In this document: piece by piece, positions 17,707-26,382 of the stretch
Layout: the number at the start of each line of letters is the position of its first letter
Numbering within the stretch: position 1 is the first letter of the stretch
Source of the DNA: Rubrivivax sp.
Lineage (GTDB): Bacteria; Pseudomonadota; Gammaproteobacteria; Burkholderiales; Burkholderiaceae_C
Direction: 5' to 3'
Assembly (NCBI GenBank): GCA_016707445.1
Contig: JADJHR010000001.1
Coordinates: 1-64,000, forward strand
DNA: 64,000 bases
Translations under genes and position numbers: made by a program
The notes under the pieces: generated by a model
Told to the model about the DNA's origin: nothing
Seen by the model: the letters and a program-made list of their open reading frames with translations, nothing else
The model's database searches: none

Positions 17707-19143
17707 ATGGCCCCGTCCGGCGCAGCCCAGGAAATCATCAGCACCAACCCCGCCACCGGCGCCGAAGTGGCCCGCGTCGCGGTGACCACGCGACCTGAAC
17801 TGGACGCCATGGTCGAGCGTGCCTGGCACGCGTTTCGTCACTCGGGCTGGAAGTCGCTGTTGCCGCACCGGCGCGCGCTGGTGCTGCAGGCCATCGCCGA
17901 CGGCCTGCAGGCCGAGAAGGAATTGCTCGCGCGGCTGCAGATGCAGGACAACGGCAAGCCGCTGGGCGAATGCCGCGGCATGGTGGACTCGGCCATCGGC
18001 AGCTTTCGCTACTACGCCGGCGTGTGCGAAACCATCGAAGGCGAGGTCACGCCCTCGCGCGGCGACTACGTGTCGATGACGGTGCTGGAGCCGTTCGGTG
18101 TGGTGGCCGCGATCACGCCCTGGAACTCGCCGATCATGAACGACGCCACCAAGGTCGCCCCCGCGCTGGCGGCCGGCAACGCGGTGCTGCTCAAGCCCTC
18201 CGAGGATTCGCCCCTGCTGGCGCCTGAGCTGGCCCGCATCGCGCTGGCCGCCGGCCTGCCCAAGGACCTGCTGCAGGTGGTGCAGGGCCGTGGCGCCGAC
18301 GTCGGCGCAGCCCTGGTGGCCCACCCCGGCGTGCGCATGATCTCGTTCACCGGCGGCACCACATCAGGCCGCGCCATCGCCCGTGTGGCCGGTGACCGGC
18401 TCGTGCCTGCCGCGCTGGAGCTGGGCGGCAAGTCGCCTCACGTGGTGTTTGCCGACGCCAACCTCGAGCATGCCGTGGCCGCCGTGGTGGCGGGCATCTT
18501 CGGCTCTGCCGGCCAGTCGTGCGTGGCCGGTTCGCGCTTGTTCATCGAAGCCGGCATCTACGACCAGGTGCTGAGCGCCGTGGTCGCGCGTGCCCGTGGC
18601 CTGCGCCTGGCCCTGCCCGATGCCGATGGCGTGGAAATGGGCCCGCTGGCCTCGTTTCACCACCGCGAACGTGTGGCCGCGTTCGTGGACCGCGCACGCG
18701 CTGAAGGCGGCCGCATCCTGTGTGGCGGCGCCGCCCCCACAGGCGGTGATTTCGACCAGGGCGCCTTCTACCTGCCCACGGTGATCGACGGCCTGGATGC
18801 GCAGGCCCTGTCCTGCCAGGAAGAAGCCTTCGGTCCCGTCCTGGTGGTGCTGCCCTTCAAGGACGAAGAAGACCTGATCGCACAGGCCAACGGCACGGCG
18901 TTCGGCCTCGCCTGCGGCATCTGGACCGAGAACTTCAAGCGCGCCTGGCGCATCGGCCGCGCGCTGGAGGCGGGCTCGGTGTGGATCAACACCTACAAGC
19001 AGTCGGTCGTCAGCACGCCGTTCGGCGGCTTCAAGAACAGCGGCATCGGCCGCGAGAAGGGCATTGACGGGCTGCGCATGTATGCGCAGGTCAAGAGCAT
19101 GTACTTCGGCCTGCACGAGCACCCCCTGGCCGTCGCCAAGTAA
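17707..19143 (+). CDS. Aldehyde dehydrogenase (NAD(P)+)
   Basis: A 478-residue enzyme oxidising an aldehyde to an acid in the cytoplasm. Cofactor- and substrate-site motifs are in order: TPWNSPIMNDATKVAPALAA, FTGGTTSGRAIAR, LELGGKSPHVV with the general-base Glu, GSAGQSCVAGSR with the catalytic Cys, and EEAFGPVLVVLPF. Length is normal for the superfamily. The chosen ATG gives the normal N-terminus; an in-frame start 18 bases earlier lacks support. It leads an operon with a hydroxyisobutyrate dehydrogenase-like enzyme and a binding protein, consistent with stepwise alcohol-aldehyde-acid oxidation of an imported carboxylate. Confidence 0.93.
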   Translation: MAPSGAAQEIISTNPATGAEVARVAVTTRPELDAMVERAWHAFRHSGWKSLLPHRRALVLQAIADGLQAEKELLARLQMQDNGKPLGECRGMVDSAIGSFRYYAGVCETIEGEVTPSRGDYVSMTVLEPFGVVAAITPWNSPIMNDATKVAPALAAGNAVLLKPSEDSPLLAPELARIALAAGLPKDLLQVVQGRGADVGAALVAHPGVRMISFTGGTTSGRAIARVAGDRLVPAALELGGKSPHVVFADANLEHAVAAVVAGIFGSAGQSCVAGSRLFIEAGIYDQVLSAVVARARGLRLALPDADGVEMGPLASFHHRERVAAFVDRARAEGGRILCGGAAPTGGDFDQGAFYLPTVIDGLDAQALSCQEEAFGPVLVVLPFKDEEDLIAQANGTAFGLACGIWTENFKRAWRIGRALEAGSVWINTYKQSVVSTPFGGFKNSGIGREKGIDGLRMYAQVKSMYFGLHEHPLAVAK

Positions 19144-19223
19144 GGCCCGCACCCGACCCGGCGCGCGGCCCCGGCCTTGCCGACCCTGCAGCGCCTTCCA
19201 TCCACCGCACATCAAGAGACACC

Positions 19224-20123
19224 ATGAGCATCGCGCAGAAAGTGGCCATCTACGGCCTGGGCAACATGGGATTTCCGCTGGCCCGGCGCATCGGCAGCCG
19301 ATTTCCGACCCAGGTGTTCGACCTGGATGAACAGGCCCTGCAGCGTGCCGGCACCGAGTTCGGCGCGACGCGCATCGAAGCGCCCGCCGACCTGGCTGGC
19401 ACGCAGGTCGTCGTGCTGTGCCTGCCCAACCCCGGCATCTCGCAGGCCGTGCTCGCACAGATCGCGCCGCAGCTGCCCAAGGGCAGCGTGGTGCTCGAAA
19501 CCAGCACCGTGAACCCCGAACACATCCATGCCGCGCAACGCCTGCTGACGCCTTACGGCATCGACATGGTCGACGCGTCCATCATGGCCGGCGTGAGCCA
19601 GATGGAGGCGGGAACTGCATCGCTGGCCCTGGGCGGATCGCCGGACGCGATTCGCCGCGCGCAGCCGGTGCTGGACGCGATCGCGACCAAGCAGACCTAC
19701 TTCGGCGCCAGCGGCGCGGGTGCGGCCGCCAAGGTGATCAACAACGCGGTCGCGCATGCGGTGATGGTCGTCGTCGCCGAAGCTGGCGCCTTGGCCACGG
19801 CCAGTGGCGTCAGTTGCGACAAGCTGATCGCCCTGCTGTCCGACAAGCAGATGGGCCTGCATCGGCCGCTGACCTACCGCTACGCCGAGCGCATCGTGCA
19901 AGGCGACTACGCCGGCGGCATGCCGCTGGACGCCGCGCGCAAGGACTCGGTGCTGGCGCTGCAACTGGCGCAGACCCTGGGCGTGCCGCTGTTTGCCATC
20001 CAGGGCTCGCACAGCGTGTACGACATGGCCGCCGCCGCGGGCTACGGCCGCGACGACTACGCCGCCGTGGCCAAGCTCTGGGCCGATTGGGGCTGCCCCA
20101 CGGTGCCCGCCCGGGCCGAGTGA
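19224..20123 (+). CDS. NAD(P)-dependent oxidoreductase, 3-hydroxyisobutyrate dehydrogenase family
   Basis: A 299-residue beta-hydroxyacid dehydrogenase. The N-terminal Rossmann motif VAIYGLGNMGFPLARRI binds the cofactor. VDASIMAGVSQMEAGT is the substrate-binding loop, although the usual DAPVSGG reads DASIMAG. GAAAKVINNAV carries the catalytic lysine. The C-terminal helical domain is complete. It lies 80 bases after the aldehyde dehydrogenase and 35 bases before a Bug-type binding protein. The altered substrate loop suggests a different hydroxyacid from 3-hydroxyisobutyrate or tartronate semialdehyde. Confidence 0.88.
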   Translation: MSIAQKVAIYGLGNMGFPLARRIGSRFPTQVFDLDEQALQRAGTEFGATRIEAPADLAGTQVVVLCLPNPGISQAVLAQIAPQLPKGSVVLETSTVNPEHIHAAQRLLTPYGIDMVDASIMAGVSQMEAGTASLALGGSPDAIRRAQPVLDAIATKQTYFGASGAGAAAKVINNAVAHAVMVVVAEAGALATASGVSCDKLIALLSDKQMGLHRPLTYRYAERIVQGDYAGGMPLDAARKDSVLALQLAQTLGVPLFAIQGSHSVYDMAAAAGYGRDDYAAVAKLWADWGCPTVPARAE

Positions 20124-20158
20124 TTTTCAAGACGTCCATCGATTCAACAGGAGACACC

Positions 20159-21172
20159 ATGAACCGCTTTTCAAGCTTGCTGTCGGGCACACGCCGCAGC
20201 GTCGTTCTTGCGCTCGGCGCGCTCACGCTGGCCAGTGCGCCGGCCCTGGCCGCATGGCCCGAGCGCCCGATCGAAATCGTCGTGGGCTTTGCCCCGGGCG
20301 GCGGCACCGACATCACGGCGCGCAGCCTGGCCGTGTTCCTGGGCAAGCAGCTGGGCACGTCGGTGGTGGTGGTCAACAAGCCCGGTGCCTCGGGCGAGCT
20401 GGGCCTGGCCTATGTGGCCAAGGCGGCACCTGAGGGCTACGTGCTGGGCATGACCAACATGCCCGGCCTGGTCACGCTGCCGATCGAGCGCCGCACCCAG
20501 TTCAAGGGCAGTGATTTCGCCTACATCGCCAACCTGGTGCGCGATCCCAGTGACTTCAGCGTGCTGCCCAGCAGCAAGTACAAGACGCTGGCCGATCTGA
20601 TTGCCGACGCCAAGGCCAACCCCGGCCAGCTCAGCTACGGCTCCACCGGCAACGGCACCGACGACCACCTGGCGATGGTGCTGTTCGAACGCCTGACCGG
20701 CACGCAACTCAACCATGTGCCCTTCAACGGCGCCGGCCCATTGCGCAATTCGGTCATGGGCGGCCACATCGTCATCGCCGGCATGAACCTGGGCGAAGTC
20801 ATGCCCATGGGCAACAAGATGCGCGTGCTGGCGCAGGCCAGTGCCGGGCGTTCGCGGCTGGCCCCCGATGTGCCCAGCTTCACCGAGCAGGGCGTGAAGC
20901 TGGTCTTCAGCTCCGAGCGTGGCATCGTGGCACCGGTGGGTCTGCCGGCCGACGTGCAGCGTCGACTGACCGAGGCGCTGCGTGCCGTCGCCGCCGACCC
21001 TGAGTTCCAGAAGCAGATGGCGCAGCAGTTCACCGAAATGGACTACCTGGAAGACCCGGCTGGACAAGGCGACGGCCGAGTTCAATGCGCTGTGGAAATC
21101 CAAGCCCTGGTCAGACAATACGAAGTAGTCTGCCCGGGCACCGGCCCCAGGTCGTCTGGGGTTTCGGGTTGA
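20159..21172 (+). CDS. Bug-family (TctC-like) tricarboxylate-transporter substrate-binding protein, C-terminus frameshifted
   Basis: A periplasmic binding protein of the Bug/TctC type that captures carboxylates for tripartite transporters. The signal peptide is residues 1-31 (ending SAPALAA). The mature protein starts WPERPIEIVVGFAPGGGTD, followed by VNKPGASGELGLAYVAKAAP and YGSTGNGTDDHLA. Near 21045-21055 the frame appears to shift: the next frame reads KTRLDKATAEFNALWKSKPW, the normal family ending, and stops at 21128, whereas the annotated frame runs on with unrelated sequence. It is either a recent single-base indel or a sequencing error. No TctAB membrane genes are adjacent, which is common in Burkholderiales. 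Confidence 0.85.
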   Translation: MNRFSSLLSGTRRSVVLALGALTLASAPALAAWPERPIEIVVGFAPGGGTDITARSLAVFLGKQLGTSVVVVNKPGASGELGLAYVAKAAPEGYVLGMTNMPGLVTLPIERRTQFKGSDFAYIANLVRDPSDFSVLPSSKYKTLADLIADAKANPGQLSYGSTGNGTDDHLAMVLFERLTGTQLNHVPFNGAGPLRNSVMGGHIVIAGMNLGEVMPMGNKMRVLAQASAGRSRLAPDVPSFTEQGVKLVFSSERGIVAPVGLPADVQRRLTEALRAVAADPEFQKQMAQQFTEMDYLEDPAGQGDGRVQCAVEIQALVRQYEVVCPGTGPRSSGVSG

Positions 21173-21358
21173 TCGCCTTTACATAGACCTCGATGCAATA
21201 TAGATTGAGGCCAATGCAAATCGGATCCTTCACCCCTGTCCGCTGTCGCGCGCGCGGTGCTTCGAAGGTGCTGAGCGCGGCCGCTTCCTCGGGCCGTATC
21301 CCCTGATCGCAGGGGCAGCGGCCCCGGCGTCGATCACCACACGCACGAGGAGGCCGGC

Positions 21359-22597
21359 ATGAGCCCGGACGGTTTCATGGCCACGCGCTGGCTGGCCATC
21401 CTGGCGCATCCACCGGAAGCCCTGTTCGTGATCACCGCGATGCTGGTGGCGGGCGCGCTGGCCGGAGAGTTCATCGCGCGCACGACGCGGCTGCCGCGGC
21501 TGGTGGGCTATACCGCGGCCGGCTGCGTGGCCGCAGCCGTCGGCCTGGGCGCGCCGCAACCCTTGAGCGGCGCCGCGCGAGTGCTGGTCGACCTGGCGAT
21601 GGCGCTGCTGCTGTTCGAGATCGGCAGCCGTGTGCACCTGCGCTGGCTGCGTCGCAACCCCGGCCTGCTGGCCACCAGCCTGGCCGAGGCCCTGCTCGGC
21701 GCACTGGCCGTGGCGGCCGCGCTGCTGGCGCTCGACCAGTCGCCCGCCACGGCCGCCACCTGCGCCATCCTGGCCATGCCGGCCTCAGCGGCAGTGGCCG
21801 GGCGCGTGGCGCTGGAACTCGGCGCCGAAGGCCAGGTGACACAACGCATGGCGCTGCTGACGGCGATGAACACGCTGTATGCCGTGCTGGCCCTGAGCGT
21901 GTTGCGGCTGTGGTGGGTGACCGGGCAAGAGCCCCATGTGCTGGCGGCGCTGACGGTGCTGGCGCAGTCGTTCTTCGGCTCCTTGCTGCTGGCCGCCGTG
22001 CTGGCGGGGGCGGTGGCGCTGGCGGCGCGCCGGCTCGACCTGCGCGACGAGAACGCGGTGCTGCTGCTGCTCGGCCTGGTGGTGCTGGCGGTGATGGCCG
22101 CGCGCTGGCTGCAGCTGTCGACCTTGCTGGTGCCCTTGCTGGCCGGCCTGCTGTTGCGCAACACCACCGAGCGGCCCTGGGTCTGGCCGCGCCATTTCGG
22201 CACCGCAGGCGGCGTGCTGGTGCTGATGCTGTTCATCATCGTCGGCGCGTCGTGGTCACCGCAGGTGCTGGTGGCCGGCGGCATCGCGGCGCTGGCGCTG
22301 GTGGCTGCACGCGGCCTGGGCAAGGCCGCGGCGGTGCTGGTGCTGTCGCGCTGGTCGCGCTGCAGCCTGCGCCAGGGGCTGGCCTTGTCGATCACCTTGA
22401 CGCCGCTGTCTGCCACTGCGCTGGTCATGCTCAGCGACCTGATGCAGGCTGCGCCGCAGCTGGCCGGCACGGCGGCGCCGATCGTGCTGACCAGCATCGC
22501 CCTGCTCGAACTGGTGGGCCCGATCGCGGTGCAGCTGGCGTTGCGCTTTGCCGGCGAAGTGGGTGATTCGCCGCGCCGTCGGCGCCAGGAGTCCTGA
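21359..22597 (+). CDS. Cation:proton antiporter (CPA2/KefB-like)
   Basis: A 412-residue polytopic protein with about 12 membrane helices, matching the sodium/hydrogen exchanger domain (LPRLVGYTAAGCVAAAVGLG, VLVDLAMALLLFEIGSRVHL). It exchanges K+ or Na+ for protons. The C-terminal TrkA-N/RCK regulatory domain of full KefB/KefC proteins is absent, so any gating differs. The stop codon overlaps the ATG of the next gene by one base (TGATG), indicating tight coupling with a YbdK-type ligase. A thiol-linked role is conceivable because Kef systems respond to glutathione adducts, but this is inference. Confidence 0.85.
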   Translation: MSPDGFMATRWLAILAHPPEALFVITAMLVAGALAGEFIARTTRLPRLVGYTAAGCVAAAVGLGAPQPLSGAARVLVDLAMALLLFEIGSRVHLRWLRRNPGLLATSLAEALLGALAVAAALLALDQSPATAATCAILAMPASAAVAGRVALELGAEGQVTQRMALLTAMNTLYAVLALSVLRLWWVTGQEPHVLAALTVLAQSFFGSLLLAAVLAGAVALAARRLDLRDENAVLLLLGLVVLAVMAARWLQLSTLLVPLLAGLLLRNTTERPWVWPRHFGTAGGVLVLMLFIIVGASWSPQVLVAGGIAALALVAARGLGKAAAVLVLSRWSRCSLRQGLALSITLTPLSATALVMLSDLMQAAPQLAGTAAPIVLTSIALLELVGPIAVQLALRFAGEVGDSPRRRRQES

Positions 22598-23721
22598 TGA
22601 GCCTCGAAGCCTTTGCCCGTTCGGGTGAGCTCAGCCTGGGCGTCGAGCTCGAGCTGCAGATCGTCAACAGCCACGACCACGACCTGGCCCCTGCCGCGGC
22701 CGACCTGATGCGGCTGATGAAGGGCCGGCGCATCCCGGGCGAGGTCAAGCCCGAGATCACGCGCAGCATGATCGAGATGTCGACCGGCATTTGCAGCCAC
22801 CATGCGCAAGCGCTGTCGGAACTGCGCGAGATCCGCGACGCACTGGTCGACAGTGCCGATCAGCTCGATGTGCGCTTGTGCGGCGGCGGCACGCACCCGT
22901 TCCAGCACTGGCCGCAGCAGCGCATCTTCGAAGCGCCGCGCTTTCATGAGCTGTCGGCGCTTTACGGTTACCTGTCCAAGCAGTTCACCGTGTTCGGCCA
23001 GCACGTGCACATCGGCTGCCCCAGTGCCGACGAGGCGCTGGTGCTGCTGCACGGCATCAGCCGCTACATCCCGCACCTGATCGCGCTGGCCGCGTCGTCG
23101 CCGTTCGTGCAGGGCGAGGACACGGGCTTTCATTCGGCGCGGCTGAATTCGGTGTTCGCCTTTCCGCTTTCGGGCAACGCGCCTTTCGTCACCACCTGGC
23201 AAGACTTCGAGACCTATTTCGACAAGATGAAGCGCACCGGGGTCGTCAAGAGCATGAAGGACTTCTACTGGGACATCCGGCCCAAGCCCGAGTTCGGCAC
23301 CATCGAAGTCAGGGTGCTCGACACGCCGCTGACGGTGGAGAAGGCAGCCGCGCTGGCCGCCTACATCCAGTGCCTGGCGCGCTGGATCCGCGTCGAGAAA
23401 CCTTTCCAGCTCGACCGCGACGACTACCTGCCCTACACCTACAACCGCTTCCAGGCATGTCGTTTCGGACTCGACGGCACCTATGTCGACCCGGGCAGCG
23501 GCGAACACCGCGTGCTGCGCGACGAGGTGCTGGCCAGCTTCGAGCGGGTGGGCTGGCACGCCGCTGAACTGCAGGCCGAAGCAGGCCTGCAATTGCTGCG
23601 CCGCGAAGTGCAGGGCGACGGCAACGACGCCGCCTGGCTGCGCGAGGTCGAGGCGCGCGAGCACCTGCTGCCCGAGGTGGTCCGCCAGGCGTCACAGCGC
23701 TGGCATGGCAAGACGCCTTGA
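22597..23721 (+). CDS. YbdK-family carboxylate-amine ligase (GCS2 type)
   Basis: A 374-residue ATP-dependent ligase of the glutamate-cysteine ligase type 2 family, with weak glutamate-cysteine ligase activity in characterised members. The signature GELSLGVELELQIVN at the N-terminus, EITRSMIEMSTGIC, the metal- and nucleotide-site stretch FGQHVHIGCP and RPKPEFGTIEVRVLDTP are all present. Length is standard. It overlaps the antiporter gene by one base, so the two are expressed together. Whether the product makes gamma-glutamylcysteine or another amide is unknown. Confidence 0.9.
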   Translation: MSLEAFARSGELSLGVELELQIVNSHDHDLAPAAADLMRLMKGRRIPGEVKPEITRSMIEMSTGICSHHAQALSELREIRDALVDSADQLDVRLCGGGTHPFQHWPQQRIFEAPRFHELSALYGYLSKQFTVFGQHVHIGCPSADEALVLLHGISRYIPHLIALAASSPFVQGEDTGFHSARLNSVFAFPLSGNAPFVTTWQDFETYFDKMKRTGVVKSMKDFYWDIRPKPEFGTIEVRVLDTPLTVEKAAALAAYIQCLARWIRVEKPFQLDRDDYLPYTYNRFQACRFGLDGTYVDPGSGEHRVLRDEVLASFERVGWHAAELQAEAGLQLLRREVQGDGNDAAWLREVEAREHLLPEVVRQASQRWHGKTP

Positions 23722-23836
23722 GCACGGCTGGTTCGAACTCGACAAGTCATCTCCATTGATCGCGCCATAAGCCGTCCATCGTCTCAGCCTGCCAGGCGAC
23801 AAGCCTGGTGCGCTGCCCCTCCAAGGCCCGCCCACC

Positions 23837-24391
23837 ATGCCCCAGGTTCCCGTTCAGAAGCTGCCTGCGCGGCCGCGCCCGGCCATGCCCGCTGTTGTCT
23901 CGACCGACGACCCGGCGCCGGACCACGCGGGCCGCGTGCTGCGCCAGTTCCGCATCGTCTTCAACGCGGTCAAGACCCACTTCCAGCAGGTCGAACGCCT
24001 GGCCGGTGCGTCGGGCGCGCAAGTCTGGGCCCTGCACGTCATCAGCCAGCGGCCGGGCATCGGTGTCAGCGAACTGGCGCGCGCGCTCGATGTGCGGCAG
24101 CCTACCGCCAGCTCGTTCGTGAAGGCCCTGGTGGGCCAGCAGCTGATCGACGCGCGGCGTGAGGGCATCGACCGGCGCGCCGTGCAGCTGCACCTGACGC
24201 CGCAGGGTCGCCGGGCCTTGCGCCGGGCCCCCGGGCCGATGGCGGGCGTGCTGCCGCAGGCCCTGGCGGCGCTGGACGAGGGCACGCTGACACAGCTCGA
24301 AGGCGCGCTCGGCCAGCTGATCCAGCGCCTGGGCGCCGGTGACTCGGGCGCCAAGACGCCGTTGGCCGACCTGGCTACGCGCGGCCGTTGA
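23837..24391 (+). CDS. MarR-family transcriptional regulator
   Basis: A 184-residue winged-helix regulator. The DNA-binding part is ALHVISQRPGIGVSELARAL, then VRQPTASSFVKALVGQQLID (recognition helix) and RREGIDRRAVQLHLTPQGR (wing). The first 30 residues are a Pro/Ala-rich extension. There is no neighbouring divergent target gene; upstream is the antiporter-YbdK pair, which it might control. Its 3' end overlaps that of the convergent holin-like gene by 17 bases. Confidence 0.87.
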   Translation: MPQVPVQKLPARPRPAMPAVVSTDDPAPDHAGRVLRQFRIVFNAVKTHFQQVERLAGASGAQVWALHVISQRPGIGVSELARALDVRQPTASSFVKALVGQQLIDARREGIDRRAVQLHLTPQGRRALRRAPGPMAGVLPQALAALDEGTLTQLEGALGQLIQRLGAGDSGAKTPLADLATRGR

Positions 24392-24734
24392 ACAAACGTT
24401 CCATCGCCACGTCGATGACCATGCCGCACACGCTGTAGATCAGCGATCCGACCAGCGCAGCACCGAAGCCGGCCACGGTCAAGCCGCTGAACAGCGACGC
24501 GGCCCACCAGAACATCAAGGCGTTGATCACGAACAGGAACAGGCCCAGCGTCAGCAGCGTGACCGGGAATGTCAGCAGCACCAGTACCGGGCGCACCAGG
24601 GTGTTGAGCAGGCCCAGCACCAGTGCAGCGCCCATCGCGGCGCCGAAGCTCGACACGCTGACACCCGCATTCAGGTTGGCCACCAGCAGCAGCGCGGCGG
24701 CCAGCAGCACCCAGCGCACGACGATCTTGATCAT
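24375..24734 (-). CDS. Phage-holin-like family 4 membrane protein (YvlD/DUF360 type)
   Basis: A 119-residue protein with four predicted membrane helices. LGLLNTLVRPVLVLLTFPVT followed by LLTLGLFLFVINALMFW is the family signature of small YvlD-like proteins, often named holin family after their topology. No phage genes are nearby, so lysis is not implied. The gene converges on marR with overlapping 3' ends. Function is unknown; relatives are linked with envelope stress in Bacillus. Confidence 0.85.
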   Translation of the reverse strand: MIKIVVRWVLLAAALLLVANLNAGVSVSSFGAAMGAALVLGLLNTLVRPVLVLLTFPVTLLTLGLFLFVINALMFWWAASLFSGLTVAGFGAALVGSLIYSVCGMVIDVAMERLFNGRA

Positions 24735-24777
24735 GGCCGCAGCTTAGCAGCGCCGCGATGCCGGGTTGCGCATCGGG

Positions 24778-26328
24778 TCAGACGATGCGGCTTGCATGCC
24801 CTGCCCAGTAGCGATCGCGCAGCGGCTTCTTGTAGAGCTTGCCGGTGGGCAGGCGTGGCATCTGCTCGATGAAGTCGATCGAACGCGGGCACTTCTGGCG
24901 TGCCAGGTGCTCGGCGCAGAAGTCGATCAGCGCCTGCGCCGTGCTGCCGTCGGCGGGCACACCGGGCATTGTCTGTACCACCGCCTTGACCTCTTCGCCG
25001 AGGTCGGCGTTGGGTACGCCGAACACCGCGGCGTCGGCCACCAGCGGGTGCGTGATCAGCAGGTTCTCGCATTCCTGCGGATAGATGTTGACGCCGCCGC
25101 TGATGATCATGAAGGTCGAGCGGTCGGTCAGGTACAGAAAACCGTCGTCGACGTAGCCGATGTCGCCCACCGTGCTCATGCTGCCATCGGCCGAGCGCGT
25201 GAGCGCGGTGCGTTCGGGGTCGTTGAAATACTCGAAGGGGGAGGCCGTCTTGAACCAGATCTCGCCCGGCTGCCCCTTGGGGCTGGGCTGCATCTGGTCG
25301 TCCAGCACGTGCAATTCGCCCAGCAGCACCCGGCCCACGCTGCCGCGGTGGGCCAGCCATTCGGCGCTGTCGCAGGCGGTGAAACCCAGGCCCTCGGTGG
25401 CGCCGTAGTACTCGTGGATGATCGGCCCCCACCAGTCGATCATCTGTTCCTTCACCTGCACCGGGCAGGGCGCGGCGGCGTGGATCACGACCTCCAGCGA
25501 GCTCAGGTCGTAGCGCTTGCGCACATCGGCGGGCAGCTTGAGCAAGCGGCTGAACATCGTGGGCACCATCTGCGTGCTGGTGATGCGATGGCGCTGTACC
25601 AGGGCCAGGAACTGTTCGGGATCGAAGCGTTCCATCACCACCACCGTGCCGCCGTTGCGCAGCGTCACGCCCAGGTGGGCCAGCGGTGCGGAGTGATACA
25701 GCGGTGCCGGCGACAGGTGCACCATGCCTGCGCGGCCATGCCACAGCTTGTTCAGGAAGGCGAACAAAGGCAGTCCGGGTTCGGGCGCTTCGTCGGGCAG
25801 CGGACGCAGCACGCCCTTGGGCCGACCCGTGGTGCCCGACGAATACAGCATCGCCGCGCCCAGCCGCTCGTGTGCCAGCGGCGTGTCGGGGTGGGCCGCG
25901 AGCGCGGCTTCGTAGTCCTGCTCCCGGCCTTCTTGCAGCCCCGGCGCGTCGAGCACCAGGCAGCGCTCGATGCGCGGGCACAGCGCCAGCGCCTGGCGTG
26001 CGACGTCGAGCCGGGCGGCCGATGTGATCAGCAGCCGGGCGCGGCAGTTGTCGAGGATGTAGGCCAGTTCTTCGGCCGTCAGGAAGCTGTTGATGCAGGT
26101 GTAGTACAGGCCCGTGCGTTCACCGGCGCTGCAGATCTCGGCATAACGCGGGTGGTTCTCCATGAACACCGCGTAGTGGTCCAGCCGCTGCAGCCCCTGG
26201 GCGCGCAGCAGATGCGCCATGCGGTTGGCGCGGCGGTCGAGCTCGCCGTAGCTCACGCGGATGCCGCTGCCGGCCATCACGATGGCCGGTTGCTCCGGGT
26301 GTTCGACAGCATGGCGACCTGGGTACAT
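24778..26328 (-). CDS. Acyl-CoA synthetase (AMP-forming)
   Basis: A 516-residue adenylating enzyme activating a carboxylic acid as its CoA thioester. The P-loop-like A3 motif YSSGTTGRPKGV, the A5-like EYYGATEGLGF, the A7 region SMSTVGDIGYVDDGFLYLTD and the C-terminal lysine in RLPTGKLYKKPL are present. MYPGRHA preceded by GGAG at six bases is taken as the start; an ATG ten codons earlier has a weaker ribosome site. The family pattern suggests a medium- or long-chain fatty acid or an aromatic acid. It is separated from the SulP gene downstream of it on the plus-strand map and may be an independent unit. Confidence 0.9.
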   Translation of the reverse strand: MYPGRHAVEHPEQPAIVMAGSGIRVSYGELDRRANRMAHLLRAQGLQRLDHYAVFMENHPRYAEICSAGERTGLYYTCINSFLTAEELAYILDNCRARLLITSAARLDVARQALALCPRIERCLVLDAPGLQEGREQDYEAALAAHPDTPLAHERLGAAMLYSSGTTGRPKGVLRPLPDEAPEPGLPLFAFLNKLWHGRAGMVHLSPAPLYHSAPLAHLGVTLRNGGTVVVMERFDPEQFLALVQRHRITSTQMVPTMFSRLLKLPADVRKRYDLSSLEVVIHAAAPCPVQVKEQMIDWWGPIIHEYYGATEGLGFTACDSAEWLAHRGSVGRVLLGELHVLDDQMQPSPKGQPGEIWFKTASPFEYFNDPERTALTRSADGSMSTVGDIGYVDDGFLYLTDRSTFMIISGGVNIYPQECENLLITHPLVADAAVFGVPNADLGEEVKAVVQTMPGVPADGSTAQALIDFCAEHLARQKCPRSIDFIEQMPRLPTGKLYKKPLRDRYWAGHASRIV

Positions 26329-26382
26329 GCGACGCTCCGGCAGTTGCGGTGCCGCCATGCTAGGACCCTGGCAGCACCGGGC

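Noticed and set aside
21508..23664. Open frame of 718 codons on the minus strand
   Set aside because: It is antisense to the antiporter and YbdK genes, which have clear family motifs.
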